This document shows positions 21,071-32,734 of a DNA stretch of 64,000 bases, in pieces (the first letter of the stretch is position 1; each line of letters opens with the position of its first letter). Origin of the DNA: Alligator mississippiensis (Eukaryota > Chordata > Crocodylia > Alligatoridae). The stretch covers positions 45,011,319-45,075,318 of the forward strand of contig NC_081831.1 in the NCBI RefSeq assembly GCF_030867095.1, given 5' to 3'. Position numbers and translations under genes: made by a program. Under the pieces are notes generated by a model. That model did not search any database. It was not told where the DNA came from and saw only the letters and a program-made list of their open reading frames with translations.

Positions 21071-23317
21071 TGGATGAAAGATGAGCTAGTTCTAGTCAAG
21101 GTGTTCTTGAGGAACAACTTATTTTATCATTCATCCTCTATGCATTCACCAAAGTAACTTCTGTTGGCAATTGTCTTACAAGATGAGTACAAGATGGGAA
21201 AGACTGGAATACAGAAGTGTATAGCTCACTTTAAAGGGAAAAGACAACAATGTGTTGCTAGAAGATGTCAAAGCTTCATGCTAAAGCACTGTGTGAGACT
21301 TTAAAAATTAAATTAAAAACACTTGAAACACAAGTGCTTACACTTTTCATCATGAAACAAAAAACCTGCTATAGGTTTGTGAAAAATAAGCAAAATTCAT
21401 TAATTGTTCTCCATGGAAAGTAGCTTTCTTATAAAAGAAGCATGTGCTCTCAAGACTAATAAGGAAAAACTGACCCAGTTTCTACCAAACTAGATTTTCA
21501 GCAAGATGTGAAAATGCTTCCTACTTGATATTATTGGGTCCATGGTCAAAAGCCTGTAAATCAGAAGTTTCTGAAGGAATCCTAACATTCACTCAAAAAT
21601 GAGAAGATTAAGCATAATATAGGTATCATTTGCCCAACTAGATTTCTTCCTGTTGCAGTGAGGCAGCGCTGACCCATATTGTAGGGTACTCAAAGCAGGC
21701 ACATTTAAGTCACAGAGGCATGGAGCTATTGCAAGATCATTTCATCAAGGCTTCAGATGCAGTAGACAGGGTTTGCAGGACCAGATTCCAACAAGAGGTG
21801 GAGAATAATCTAGATTGTACTCCTGCTAAACCCACGAGAATGAGCAGACATGGGATGGAAAGAGAGAATAGTAGTACTTTATCTTCATTTTTAACTGGGA
21901 GAAGTCAATCTTAGAAGGCAATATGTTTAACTGCAAGTCAATGCCCAGATCTAAATAATTCTTGCCTAAATCTAGAGTCAGAACCATCTTCAGTCCCTTT
22001 GGGAAATGCATATCAGCTTCATTATTATCTTTATACATGTGTTAGAGATCAAGCTGTGAGAAATTGTACCTCTGAGGAGCTCTGGCATGAACCAGTTTAC
22101 ATCAGTCATTACATTATACAGTGGTTCGCATTGAACATTGCTGACCAGTTAGAATTCAGACATGGCACTCTGTTGATCTCCTTACCTCTGAATGGTTTCT
22201 GAACAAAACACATAAGCGTGTTTTTGGCCAAGTGACTGAGGTGCAAACTTCTTGATAAAATGCCACGTGCTTGTAAAAATTATCCATTGAGTGCAAGCAG
22301 TCTGGCTGCATTCAGAATTTACATGGGCAATGATGGGTAACTAACAGGTATATTATAATTATAAATGAGTGACACAGAACTGGACAAGGAAATCCACAAC
22401 TGCACATACACTGCTATGTACTTACAAGTATCTCAGATGTTTCTGGTGCAAAGAACTCCATTTGTGAGAGACTACATGTGACAGCATCCTTTACCACAAA
22501 GGATATAATGCCATGACTAATCCATTAAAAAAGTGGGGTGGGGGGACAACTTGGAAATATGGAAGATTCTGGTTGTAACTTTTTATTACTGTTCCTTTAC
22601 CTCTTTACAATGGAAGCCACTTCTAAACTCATTTATATGAATTTAATCTGAATTTACTTGTACTGAATTTCAGTTAACTGTTTTACTGCAGACCCTGCTA
22701 CTGGAACTCCAGGAATCAGTGATTTTTACTATTAAGAAGTCCAAGAAAATTTGACTAATTTAACTTTACCAGCCTCAGACAAATAACAGGTGCATCAAAC
22801 CTATCAATTCTCATTTTATGTATGTTGCTTCAGTACTTTACATAATAAATGTTTTGGAAAGTAGACAATCCAGGTTCCCAGAAAAATCTGCTGGATAAAT
22901 TCAGCTATGGGTCCTTACAGGCTCCCCCATAAAAGAAACACTTGTAGAGGTTCCTAGCCATAAGGCAGCTGTGAACAAATTCCAGGGGGTCTTAATGTAG
23001 CAAATGTACCAGTTTTTGTTTTTTGCTATTTTTTTTTTTTATTTTTAAAATGCATTCCCTCCCCTTCCCCAACCATTTCTGACTTTCTCTCTGCCCTTTC
23101 TATCCCTTATAAGTGATTACAAGTAGTACTGGGTAAGCTAAACTAAGTTCTTGTATACTATTATTGTAATCAGTCCCTTTTTATATTGTAAATATGTAAA
23201 TAGTGTTCTGTTATGTTTGTATTGATTTTTACTGTTTTATATTGTATTATATTTTATACCTAACATTTGCGCATTAATTTTTATTGTTTCATATTAACAT
23301 TATATGATTTAGACCTG
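21071..23317. other. No gene recognised; AT-rich
   Basis: About 2.2 kb of AT-rich sequence without a convincing coding region or RNA gene. Short frames such as 21720-21914 (+) have no recognisable motif. It contains a short poly-T near 23030. Confidence 0.5.
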
Positions 23318-24130
23318 TAATGTGGGTTGGCATGAGTGATGTCAAGTATCCATTTTGTGTGTCACATTCCCATCATGTCCCTATGTCCTATTGTGTAAGT
23401 ATGTTGTAACCTATGACTCATACCTATCCCTCCTATGCAACTTGGTTCCTGAATGAATGGGGATGAATGAGGGTGTTTGAGAGTCAATGGCAGTAGGTCT
23501 AAAAATATCTCCCTCTGACTGAATGAACCATCAAAACCAATACCTGGACCAATGACCCAGACATTGGAACCACCCTCAGCATTCAAGAAACAAAAGATGA
23601 GGAAACCCACCATTGTGCCAAGGCTGCACATGCTCAGTAAGAACACCTGGAACCCTCTGGATAGGACTGACATTGCCTGGACATGCCCTCCCCATAGGAG
23701 ATCATAGGTAGTCTGCCCCCAAAAAAGAGGTAGAGAAGACTGACTCCTTGGGACGCCCTCTCCATCTGGATCAGCACCACACCACACCACCTATCCACCC
23801 AGAGGCCCTGCCAGCGACCCCTCTGGAGAACACCTGCTGGACAAAGACCCTGACTGGCCATCAAGGACCCCCTTCCAGCCTGGATAGGTAGCTATCACCC
23901 CCACCCTCTCTTCAACCAAGGACTTGGACTCTGTTTCTCTTTCCTACCTGGACTCTTTCTCCTGCTACCATTGTGAGTGTGTGCATGTGTGTGTGTACCA
24001 ATAACTTCATGGGGCTGTGTAGTGTGTTCCCTGTTTAATAAACCTGTTATTTCAAAACCCCGAGTTGGGTTTGTGTCTGTTTCCTTACTGTTTTCCCCTT
24101 GCCACCACTTATCTGCCCCTGAATCTCCCA
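23318..24130 (+). mobile_element. Probable retroviral-type LTR (R-U5 region visible)
   Basis: The block around 23990-24100 looks like the 3' part of an LTR: a GT-rich run, a perfect polyA signal AATAAA at 24037-24042, and about 20-25 bp downstream a GT-rich U5 start (gagttgggtttgtgtctgtt). No paired LTR, target duplication or coding region was found, so the boundaries are guesses and it could be another terminal sequence with a polyA signal. Confidence 0.35.
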
Positions 24131-24310
24131 GCTGTCTGCCTCAGTTTCCAGCCCCAAGCTCCCAGCTTTCTGTCTCAGATTCCAGCCCCAAGCTCCCAGC
24201 TTTCTGCCCCGGTTTCCAGCCCCAAAGCTCCCAGCTTTCTGTCTCGGTTTCCAGCCTCAAACTCCAAGCTTTCTGCCTTAGTTTCCAGCCCCTAACTCCC
24301 AGATTTCTGC
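24125..24310 (+). repeat. ~34-bp minisatellite, five copies
   Basis: The unit agctttctgtctcagattcc followed by agccccaagctccc repeats about five times with a period of 34-35 bp and substitutions between copies. Confidence 0.85.
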
Positions 24311-24589
24311 CTCTTTCTCTTTCCTGGCTGTCTCCTCCTTGCCATCAGGCTTTTTCCCTTGCACCAGTGATCTCTAGTAACCCTAGGGCCACTGGACCTT
24401 AAGCCCAAGTCTCAGTTCCTCAGCCAGTTTCTCTCTGGTCTACCAGTTCTAAACCTGGTTCTGGCAACTTTCACTCCTTACACTTTCTCTCTCACCTTAA
24501 CTTTCCCCTAAGTATCCCGGGTACCCCAAGCACACACATACACACACCACACCATACCATCCAAGTTAGGAACTTACCTGCGTGTATGT

Positions 24590-24840
24590 GTAGGTGGGTG
24601 GTATGTGTGCGAACTGGTAAGTGTGTATATATATGTATGTAATTGTGTGTGTGATGTATGAATTACGGATCCATGTATGTGTGTGGGTATTGATTTTTGT
24701 CTAACTTTAGGTGTATATAGTGTGTAGGTGCTTGAATTGGTGATAGGTATGCGTGTGTCTAGGCTGGTAATCTTGGATGTGTATGTGCCTGAGTTGGTAG
24801 TCTGTGTGTGTGTGTGTGTGTGTGTACCTAATTGATTTTT
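24590..24840 (+). repeat. GT-rich simple repeat tract
   Basis: An interrupted tract of gtgtatgtgt-like sequence with a pure (TG)n run at 24802-24825. Confidence 0.8.
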
Positions 24841-24934
24841 GAGTGTTTGCATGTGCAATTGTGTCTCACCCTCCTGTCTAACAGTGCAATTTTGAGATCC
24901 TGAGAGTTGACTTGACCCCACAGGACAACACTAA

Positions 24935-25870
24935 GAGCTAACCTGGACAAGGGAGAAGAAATTGATGTCATATATCTTGACTTCAAAAAAGCCTTCGATC
25001 TGGTATCCCATGATCACCTCTTGGTGAAACTGGCCAACTGTGGTCTTGGATCCACCATAATCCACTGGCTGGGAAATTGGCTCCGTGGTTGGACCCAGAC
25101 AGTGGTAATTGATGGAAGTCAATCGTCATGGTGCCCTGTGACCAGTGGGGTCCCTCAAGGCTCTGTCCTTGGACACATATTGTTCAACATCTTCATTAAT
25201 GTTTTGGACAATGGAGTCAGAAGTGGACTGGCCAAGTTTGCCAATGACACCAAACTCTGGGGTAAAGCATCCACACCTGAAGACAGGAAGGCAATCCAGG
25301 CTGACCTGGACAGGCTCAGCAAATGGGTGGATGAGAACCTCATGGAGTTTAACATTGAAAAATGCAAGGTTCTCCACCTTGGGAGGAAAAACCTGCAGCA
25401 TCCTTATAGGTTCGGCAGTGCTACACTGGCTAGCACTATGGAAGAAAGAGACTTGGGGGTCATCATTGACCACAAAATGAACATGAGCCTTCAATGCAAT
25501 GCTGCAGCTAGTAAAGTGAGCAAACCACTGGCTTGCATCCATAGATGCTTCTCAAGCAAATCCCAGCACATCATTCTCCCCTTGTACTCGGACTTGGTGA
25601 GGCCGCAGCTGGAGTACTGCATCCTGTTTTGGGCCCCACAATTCAAAAAGGATGTGGAGAAGCTTGAGAGAGTCCAGAGAAGAGCCATGCGCATGATTAG
25701 AGGTCAGAAAAATAGACCTTACAATGACAGGCTGAGAGCTATGGGGCTCTTCAGTCTGGAAAAGCGCAGGCTCAGGGGTGATCTGATGGCCACCTATAAG
25801 TCTATCGGGGTGACCACCAGTATCTGAGGGAATGTTTGTTCACCAGAGCGCCCCAAAGGATGATGAGGTT
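24935..25870 (+). mobile_element. CR1 LINE (plus), RT fragment truncated at both ends
   Basis: The copy begins in RT motif A (YLDFKKAFDLVSHDHLL at about 24960) and stays open from 25021 to 25827. It reads GVPQGSVLGHILFNIFINVL (motif B), LAKFANDTKLWGKAS (F-A-N-D in place of FADD), KCKVLHLGRKN, DLVRPQLEYCILFWAPQFKK and FSLEKRRLRGDLMATYKS. A frameshift near 25805 precedes the C-terminus, and the 3' UTR is missing. At about 25870 it meets another CR1 in the opposite orientation, tail to tail. Confidence 0.85.
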
Positions 25871-25875
25871 GAATG

Positions 25876-28560
25876 GTTATCATCTAGTCCAGCCCCCCAC
25901 CCAAAGGGCAGGAAGTCAGCTGGGGTCATAGGATCTCAGCAAGATAAGCATCCAGTTTCATCTTGAAGGTGTTCAATGAAGGCGCTTGAACGACCTCCGG
26001 TGGCAGGCTGTTCCAGACCTTGGGGGCTCGGACAGTAAAGAAATTCTTCCTTATGTCCAGCCTGAAACAATCTTGTAGTAGTTTGTGACCATTCGTCCTC
26101 GTCATCCCTTGGGGCGCTCTGGTGAACAAACGTTCCCCCAGATACTGGTGGTCACCCCTGATAAACTTGTAGGTGGCCATCAGATCACCCCTGAGCCTGC
26201 GCTTTTCCAGGCTAAAGAGCCCCAGGGCTCTCAGTCTGTCATCGTAGGGTCTGCTTCCCTGACCTCTGATCATGCGCGTGGCTCTTCTCTGGACTCTCTC
26301 AAGCTTCTCCACATCCTTTTTGAATTGTGGAGCCCAAAACTGGACACAGTACTCCAGCTGCGGCCTCACTAAGGCCGAGTACAGGGGGAGAATGACGTCC
26401 CAGGATTTGCTTGAGAAGCATCTATGGATGCAAGCCAGCGTTTTGGTCGCTTTACTAGCTGCAGCATCGCTCTGCAGGCTCATGTTCATCTTGTGGTCAA
26501 TGATGACCCCCAAGTCTCTTTCTTCCATAGTGCTAGTCAACATAGCACTGCCGAGCCTATAAGGATGCTGCAGGTTTTTTTTCCCAAGGTGGAGAACCTT
26601 GCATTTATCGGTGTTGAACACCATCAGATTCTCATCCACCCACTTGCTGAGCCTGTCCAGGTCAGCCTGGATCATCCGCCTGTCTTCTGGTGTGGATGCT
26701 TTGCCCCAAAGTTTGGTGTCATCTGCGAACTTGGCCAGTCCGCTTCTGACTCCAGTGTCCACATCATTAATGAAGATGTTGAACAGTATGGGTCCAAGGA
26801 CAGAGCCCTGGGGGACCCCACTGGTCACAGGACACCACGATGAGTGACTTCCATCAATTACTACCCTCTGGGTCCAACCCCGGAGCCAATTTTCCAGCCA
26901 GTGGATCGTGGAGGACCCAAGGTGACAATTGGCCAGTTTCTCCAAGAGGCGATCAAGGCTTTTTTGAAGTCAAGATATATGACATCAATCTCATCTTCCT
27001 TGTCCAGGTGATAGGTCACCTGGTCATAGAAGGAAATTAGATTGGTCAAGCAAGACCTACCCGCAACAAACCTGTGCTGGCTATCCCTTAAGATGTTGGC
27101 GTTGGCCAGTCCATTAAGGATGGCCTCCTTAATAAACTTTTCTAAGATCTTCCCCAGGATAGAAGTCAGGCTGATGGGCCTATAGTTAGCCAGATCCACT
27201 TTCCTCCCTTTCTTGAAGATAGGCACCACATTGGCCTTCTTCCAGTCTTCGGGCACTACACCAGAGCGCCAAGAGTTTTCAAAGATCCGCGCTAGAGGCT
27301 GGGCTATGATGCTCGCCAGCTCCTTGAGTACCCTGGGGTGAAGATTGTCAGGGCCAGCTGACTTGAAGGTATCCAGCTTCTCAAGATGTTCCTTTACGAA
27401 GTCAGCATTAATGGAGGGCAGGGGATCACCCTCACCCGGACTTCCCGGCCCTGTAGCAGGCACGGGCGTCCCATGGGGCTGATGAAAGACCGACGCAAAG
27501 TACCTATTTAATAGGTTGGCTTTTTCCTGGGCGTCAGTTGTCAGTTGCCCCATCTGGTTCAGCAGGGGTCCAACATTGCCCCTGCTTTTCCTCCGGCTCC
27601 CCACATATCTGAAAAAGGACTTTTTATTGTCCTTGATGCTCAAAGCTAGCTGGAGTTCAGTTGCAGCCTTGGCTTTCCTGGTCAGCTCCCTACAGGACCG
27701 GACCAGTGCAAAATAATCCTCCTTGGAGGTGACTCCCATCCTCCATCCTTTGTAGGCCTTTCTTTTTAGCCTCAGGAGGTCTGCTAGGTCCCTGGAGAGC
27801 CAGGGGGGCTGCTGTGCCCTCTTGCTGCCTTTCCTCCGAGATGGAATAGACTTAGTTTGGGCATTGAGGATTGCTCCCTTGAGGAGCAACCACTCTTCTT
27901 GAACTCCCCTCTCCCTGTGGTCACAGTCCCTTAGGGCCTCACTGACAAGCCTCCTGAGCTTGTCAAAGTCGGCTTTCCTGAAGTCAAGGACTTGCGTGTT
28001 GCTGACTGACTTGCCAGCTTTTCGGCGGATGGTGAAGGTGATCAGCTCGTGGTCGCTGTCACCCAGCTTCCCATCGATCGCTAGGTCGCCGACTAGGTCA
28101 TTCCCAGTAGCCAGTACCAGGTTGAGCAGCGCTTTGCCTCTCGTTGGCCCATAGACTTCTTGAGTCAGGTAGAGGTCATCCACGCACGAGAGGAAGCTCT
28201 GAGACCGCTCAGATTTTGCTGAGGGATCTTCCAACGAGATGTCTGGGTAATTGAAGTCACCCATGACAACCATGGTCCTGGAGCAAGCTGCCTCAGCCAG
28301 TTCCTGGGCAAACTCCTGGTCAAGCTCAGGACTTTGGGTGGGAGGTCTGTAATAGACTCCCACCATTGTGTCCCCTGTGCCGTGTTCCCCACGGATTTTA
28401 ACCCAGAGGGTCTCCAGCCGTCCACCCTGGTCGCCAATATCAGCTTGCAGGGACGCATAGCTTTCCTTAACATAGACAGCTACACCCCCGCCCCTTTTCT
28501 CTACATGATCCCTCCTGTACAGGGTATAGCCATCTATACTTGAATATTGCAAAATGTTCA
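25876..28560 (-). mobile_element. CR1 LINE (minus) with almost intact ORF2
   Basis: This minus-strand copy covers nearly all of ORF2, from the endonuclease at 28560 to the C-terminus at 25926, plus a truncated 3' UTR to about 25876. Two long open pieces (28570-26861 and 26945-25926) are separated by a single one-base deletion near 26958. It is the least decayed LINE in the window. Confidence 0.85.
25926..26945 (-). CDS. CR1 ORF2 C-terminal part: RT core and tail
   Basis: This 339-codon minus-strand frame continues the preceding one after the frameshift. It contains GVPQGSVLGPILFNIFINDV (motif B), LAKFADDTKLWGKAS with an intact FADD catalytic pair, KCKVLHLGKKN, ALVRPQLEYCVQFWAPQFKK, FSLEKRRLRGDLMATYKFIR and the C-terminal LNTFKMKLDAYLAEIL before the stop. 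The reverse transcriptase core therefore looks structurally complete. The intact catalytic residues and single frameshift suggest relatively recent activity of this subfamily. Confidence 0.85.
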   Translation of the reverse strand: MEKLANCHLGSSTIHWLENWLRGWTQRVVIDGSHSSWCPVTSGVPQGSVLGPILFNIFINDVDTGVRSGLAKFADDTKLWGKASTPEDRRMIQADLDRLSKWVDENLMVFNTDKCKVLHLGKKNLQHPYRLGSAMLTSTMEERDLGVIIDHKMNMSLQSDAAASKATKTLACIHRCFSSKSWDVILPLYSALVRPQLEYCVQFWAPQFKKDVEKLERVQRRATRMIRGQGSRPYDDRLRALGLFSLEKRRLRGDLMATYKFIRGDHQYLGERLFTRAPQGMTRTNGHKLLQDCFRLDIRKNFFTVRAPKVWNSLPPEVVQAPSLNTFKMKLDAYLAEIL

Positions 28561-28570
28561 ACCACTTCAA
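26861..28570 (-). CDS. CR1 ORF2 N-terminal part: endonuclease and start of RT
   Basis: This 569-codon minus-strand frame encodes the LINE endonuclease and the RT N-terminus. It reads YTLYRRDHVEKRGGGVAVYV, VGVYYRPPTQSPELD, VVMGDFNYPDISLED (catalytic GDFN), LTQEVYGPTRGKALLNLVLA and GDSDHELITFTI (catalytic SDH). A basic linker follows (KDNKKSFFRYVGSRRK), then KKANVVPIFKKGRKVDLANY, RPISLTSILGKILEKFIK and VIYLDFKKALIASW. The last block is where the frame is lost: motif A should continue as FDR, but a single missing base just after the KKA codons (about 26958) shifts it. Sequence upstream of 28570 is not CR1, so the 5' end is truncated and the ATG may not be the native start. Confidence 0.85.
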   Translation of the reverse strand: MKWLNILQYSSIDGYTLYRRDHVEKRGGGVAVYVKESYASLQADIGDQGGRLETLWVKIRGEHGTGDTMVGVYYRPPTQSPELDQEFAQELAEAACSRTMVVMGDFNYPDISLEDPSAKSERSQSFLSCVDDLYLTQEVYGPTRGKALLNLVLATGNDLVGDLAIDGKLGDSDHELITFTIRRKAGKSVSNTQVLDFRKADFDKLRRLVSEALRDCDHRERGVQEEWLLLKGAILNAQTKSIPSRRKGSKRAQQPPWLSRDLADLLRLKRKAYKGWRMGVTSKEDYFALVRSCRELTRKAKAATELQLALSIKDNKKSFFRYVGSRRKSRGNVGPLLNQMGQLTTDAQEKANLLNRYFASVFHQPHGTPVPATGPGSPGEGDPLPSINADFVKEHLEKLDTFKSAGPDNLHPRVLKELASIIAQPLARIFENSWRSGVVPEDWKKANVVPIFKKGRKVDLANYRPISLTSILGKILEKFIKEAILNGLANANILRDSQHRFVAGRSCLTNLISFYDQVTYHLDKEDEIDVIYLDFKKALIASWRNWPIVTLGPPRSTGWKIGSGVGPRG

Positions 28571-28735
28571 ACTTCATAAATGGACAACTGTTTAATTTAG
28601 TAAATTTAGAGAGAGAGACTAGTTCAAAAATACTGATTTACAAATAGTGAGGTTTAAATGGATCTTAAAAAATTATCTTTCTACAACTACAGAAGCACTA
28701 GAACCACAGGACATAGCAAGTCTGTAGGAAGCATA

Positions 28736-28743
28736 TTATCTAC
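28736..28743 (+). repeat. 8-bp target site duplication, left side of hAT element
   Basis: ttatctac directly precedes the hAT terminal sequence tagggctgtg and is repeated exactly at 35143-35150. Confidence 0.9.
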
Positions 28744-29954
28744 TAGGGCTGTGAGAAATTTCACTGGCTGTTTCATTTCAATGCTGTTTCGACTCATTTT
28801 GAGCTCAAAACAGTGGAATCAAAATGAAACAGAGGGCTTAAGAATAGTCACAAAATGAAACAAGGGTAGTTAAAATGTTTTGAAAGTTTTGAAACATTTC
28901 AAGTTTTGACAGCATTTGAAGCTGGGCTTGCCTGCAGGCAAGCAGAAAGTAAGGAGAGGGAGGGAGAAGAGGGGGGAAGAGTGGGGAAAGACTGGTCTCA
29001 TATTGACTGTGTAGCTGACCAGTGACTGTTATCCTTCCCTGAGGTCCCTTCCAATCCCAGTGCTCTGGGGGAGGGATGGAAAAACTGCATAGAAGGCAGC
29101 ATTGTTTGAACTGTCCTACTTTCTGCCTTGGTGTCACTTACTGAGCTGTATGTTCCAGCAGCTCAACATCAGAGAACTATGGCTAGCACTGATCTTCGGC
29201 TAAAGGATTCCCTACTTGTTAGGCTAGACAAGCCCAGCAAGAGGGATTTCAGAATACCTTTTTCTTCTAAGCACTTTTATTTTATTATTATATTCATTGA
29301 TTTATTCTTTTGAATGTTATACTTATATTGGGTAGGTTTACTATAGTATTTAACTTATATAGGAAGGCAAATACATTTATATTTTATTCCTATACAGTTA
29401 AAGCTTTGCAGCATACATACATACATACATAATAGAATATCTATAGGAAGAAAGATATATTTATATTTTTTTATACATTTATTCTTTGTACCACAGCTAC
29501 ATTATTTAATTTACTAAGGGAGAAAGATATATTTCTATTGGTTTTGATACATTTCTTTGTTGCACCACACCTACACTTTCAAATTTATATAGGGATAAAG
29601 ATATATTTCTATTGGTTTTTATACATTTCTTCATTGCACCACACCTACATTTTTCATTTAAATAGGAACATGAATACATTTATATATTTGTAGAAAAGGA
29701 CCACATGAAACACACCATGAAGCAGGTCGGAAAGGCAGGTGGACAGCCTTCAGGGAGGGGTGGAAGAGGGGGTAGAGGGAGAGCTGTAAGTCCCCCCCAC
29801 CCCACCAAACTGAGATGCAGCCTCTTTCCTCCAGCTAGAAGGGATGAGGCTTCTATAAGCAGCAAGGAGAGGGAAGCAGTGCCAGTGCTGCTGCCTGTGC
29901 CCAAGACTGCATCCCCTCCATGAGCACCAGCCATAACCCCCTCCCACAACAACC

Positions 29955-32240
29955 ATGATGACAACAACAAGCAGCAGCACAAGAACCATCATGGCAGCCT
30001 ACTCCACCCTTACTTCACTTCCCTTGTTGAGCCTTCCAGTGCCAGAGGAAGAGCTGGCACTGGATCTGGGTGTCAGTGCCCTAGCAAGGGAAATTCTGGG
30101 AAAGGAAGGGGAATCATTTAAGTTTGTGCTTGATACCCCTCAAGTTTCCCCTAGAGCCAGGTCTCCTTCCCCAGAAGGCACTTCGGAGGAGGTTGACGTA
30201 GAGGTGAAGGCAAGCAGCTCAGCTGAGTCTGCTCCTGTTATTGTGCCTCTGCCTGCTGAGGAGGCAGAAACTGCAGCAGCATTCACACATGCACCTGAAC
30301 CCCAGAAGTGAGTGATTAGTGTGGTCTGGGATCATTTTGAGCTGGCTATCTGTCTGCACTGCTGAGCCAAAACCAGCTAGGACAAGGGAACAAAACACAT
30401 GAGCACCATGGGGATGCTGATGCATCTCCACAGGTACCACCCCCTTGCCCTTGCTCCTCTTCCTCAGCCTGGCACAAGTGGGAGCATGCCCAAAGGAAAG
30501 TCCCCTAACTCACTCTAAAGCCCCTGCCCCTGTCCCAGCAGAGGCAGGCCAGCCTGGAACAGTGGGGGAAAGGCAGACAGAAAGCGGGGCACATTGCAAA
30601 GGCGAGCGAGATCACCCAGAACATTGGAGAGATGCTTGCTGTCAGTGTGCAGCCCTTCTCATTACCTGTGTGGCTAGGGTTTCAGTGCTCATGGTGATCG
30701 TGGTCCCATCATACCAAGTGCCTGCATGCTCCACCTTCAGAACAGTTGTGCCCTCCCTGTATAAGGCATTCAGGGAGCACTTGAGGGAGGAGCTGTGCAA
30801 GGCAGGTGGCCTTACATTTCACATTGGACATCTGGAGTAGCCATAAAATCAATCATGCCTACCTCTACCTCACAGGGCACTAGTGTGACTAGTCAGGCCA
30901 TTGGTGGACTCTCCTTGAAGTTGAGGTGATGGATGAGTCCCACATGGCAACAGAGATAATGGGGGCTATGAACCACTTGGTGCAGGGGTGGCTTGCTGAG
31001 CAGTGCAAGCTCACCCATGGGTTCATGGTCACCAACAATGGGGGCAATATGGTTGAGATGGTCTGTGATGTCAACTTTGTTGGCATCTACTGTGTGGCAC
31101 ACAAGTTGCACCTTGTTGTCAAGGGCACCTTGGAGGGGTACAGGGCTGCTGTTGACAGTTCCAGCATCACCAGCAAGCTCATTTCCAAATGCAGGAAGGT
31201 GGCAGGCTACTTCCACCGGAGTATCAAGTGGGGCAAGATGCTCCAGAATAAACAAACACAGCCGAACATCCCACTGCACAAAATCATGCAGGATGTAGAG
31301 ACTCAGTGGAACTCCACATACCTGATGCTCAAGAGGCTGGTTGAGCAACAGAAGGCCATCCATGAGATGGCCATGATCAAGGAAATTGGGATCAGTGGCC
31401 CCCTGAACAGAGCTGGATGGGGTACCATCTCCCAGATCTTGGTGGTCCTCAAGCCCTTCTTCAAGGCCACCAAGAGCCTCAGTGCTGCTGCTGCTGCCCT
31501 CCTTAGCCAAATGATCCCCATAGTGAGGAAACTTCAGAGCCAAATGCAAAGCTTCCAGGGGAATCAATGTTCCTGACTCAGGCAAGCCACTATCACCAGA
31601 AGTGCAGGCATTGAGAAGGTGGCTAAAGGAGGATCTCAGGAAATGGCTTGATCACTTGTAGGCCAGTATGGTCCATGTGTTGGCCGCCATGTGTGACCCG
31701 AGGGTGAAGGACAGCATATGCAGCAGCCAAACTCTGAATCAGAGGACAGAGGTACTGGTGAAGAGGGTCAGGGAGGCAGAATGGTGGAGGCAGGGGGATA
31801 TGAAAGAGGGGGATCCAGTGTTCCATGCTAGCACACCGTCCATCAGCCAGTCTCCTCCTCCACCACAGGTGCCACCAATGTGGGCCATGGGCATGGCTTC
31901 TGTGGTGGGGTCCAGAGCCACCTGGCCCCACCATCAGGCAGGTCACATTGAGGCCTTGGTGGATGCCTATTTTGCCAGGGACATGGAGGCTTTGCTGTAC
32001 GACCCCTTGGCCTACTGTGCAAGCTGCAGCCACATGTGGCTGAATCTGTCCACGGTTGACCATGAACACTTGTCCTGTCGAATGACCAGTGTTCCAAGTG
32101 AGAGGGTGTTCAGCATCACTGGGGATGTAGTGACAACCCACTGCACCTGCTTGGATCCTGGTTTGGTAGAGCAGCTGATGTTACTCAAGGTGAACCTCCT
32201 GCTGCTGGGGTTCCCTAAGCTCCAGGTGAAGACAGAGTGA
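29955..32240 (+). pseudogene. hAT transposase (ZBED-like), decayed
   Basis: The gene starts within an open stretch at 29955-30311. Directly after it, across an in-frame TGA, comes a BED zinc finger at 30312-30432 (VVWDHFELAICLHC with the C-x2-C pair, then a histidine-rich HMSTMGMLMHLH; two stops lie inside). ZBED-like sequence follows in changing frames at 30600-30830 (a GEMLAVSVQPF-type block and VVPSLYKAFREHLREEL). The RNase-H-like catalytic region is in 30926-31576 (DESHMATEIMGAMNHLVQGW, CVAHKLHLVVKGTL, TQWNSTYLMLKRLVEQQKAI). The hAT dimerisation motif is at 32080-32230 (TSVPSERVFSITGDVVTTH with LVEQLMLLKVNLLL). Several stops and frameshifts inactivate it. It lies correctly oriented inside the hAT element. 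Confidence 0.85.
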
Positions 32241-32734
32241 ATGCCACCCTCCTCACTCTGTCTGCACCTATTTCCTTTTTTTATTTTTTTTAAACCTGTT
32301 AATGCCCTGCTCTCAGAGCTGGAAGGGGCACTCACTGCATCACCAGCCAGCAGGGGAAAAACATGTTCCTGCTGAGCTCCCATGCCCAGATGAACTTGGA
32401 GGTATGGGCTGGTGCTTTGAGGAAGGAGGAGGCCCCAGGTCCTTGGCATGACAACTAAAACTGCACTCTTCCAGGGTCAGGGAGGCCTGGTGGTACTGCT
32501 GGTGGTGCGGCAGCCCTATAAACACCAGGACCAAGGATCCCTTGGTGAAAGGTGGGTAGGAAGCACCATAACCTCCAGCTAACACACGCATGCACAGTCC
32601 TGGCTAGGGAAAGCCCAGACCTGTTAAGTCTTTGACAGGCCTGAGGCTTGCTGGTTGTAGTAGAGTTGTGAGGCTCCAGGTAAGCTCAGCTTAGCTGCCT
32701 GGGATCACATCTTTCATGTTGAAAAATGTTTTGT

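Noticed and set aside
21720..21914. Small plus-strand frame in AT-rich DNA
   Set aside because: Too short, no motif and no supporting promoter or splice context.
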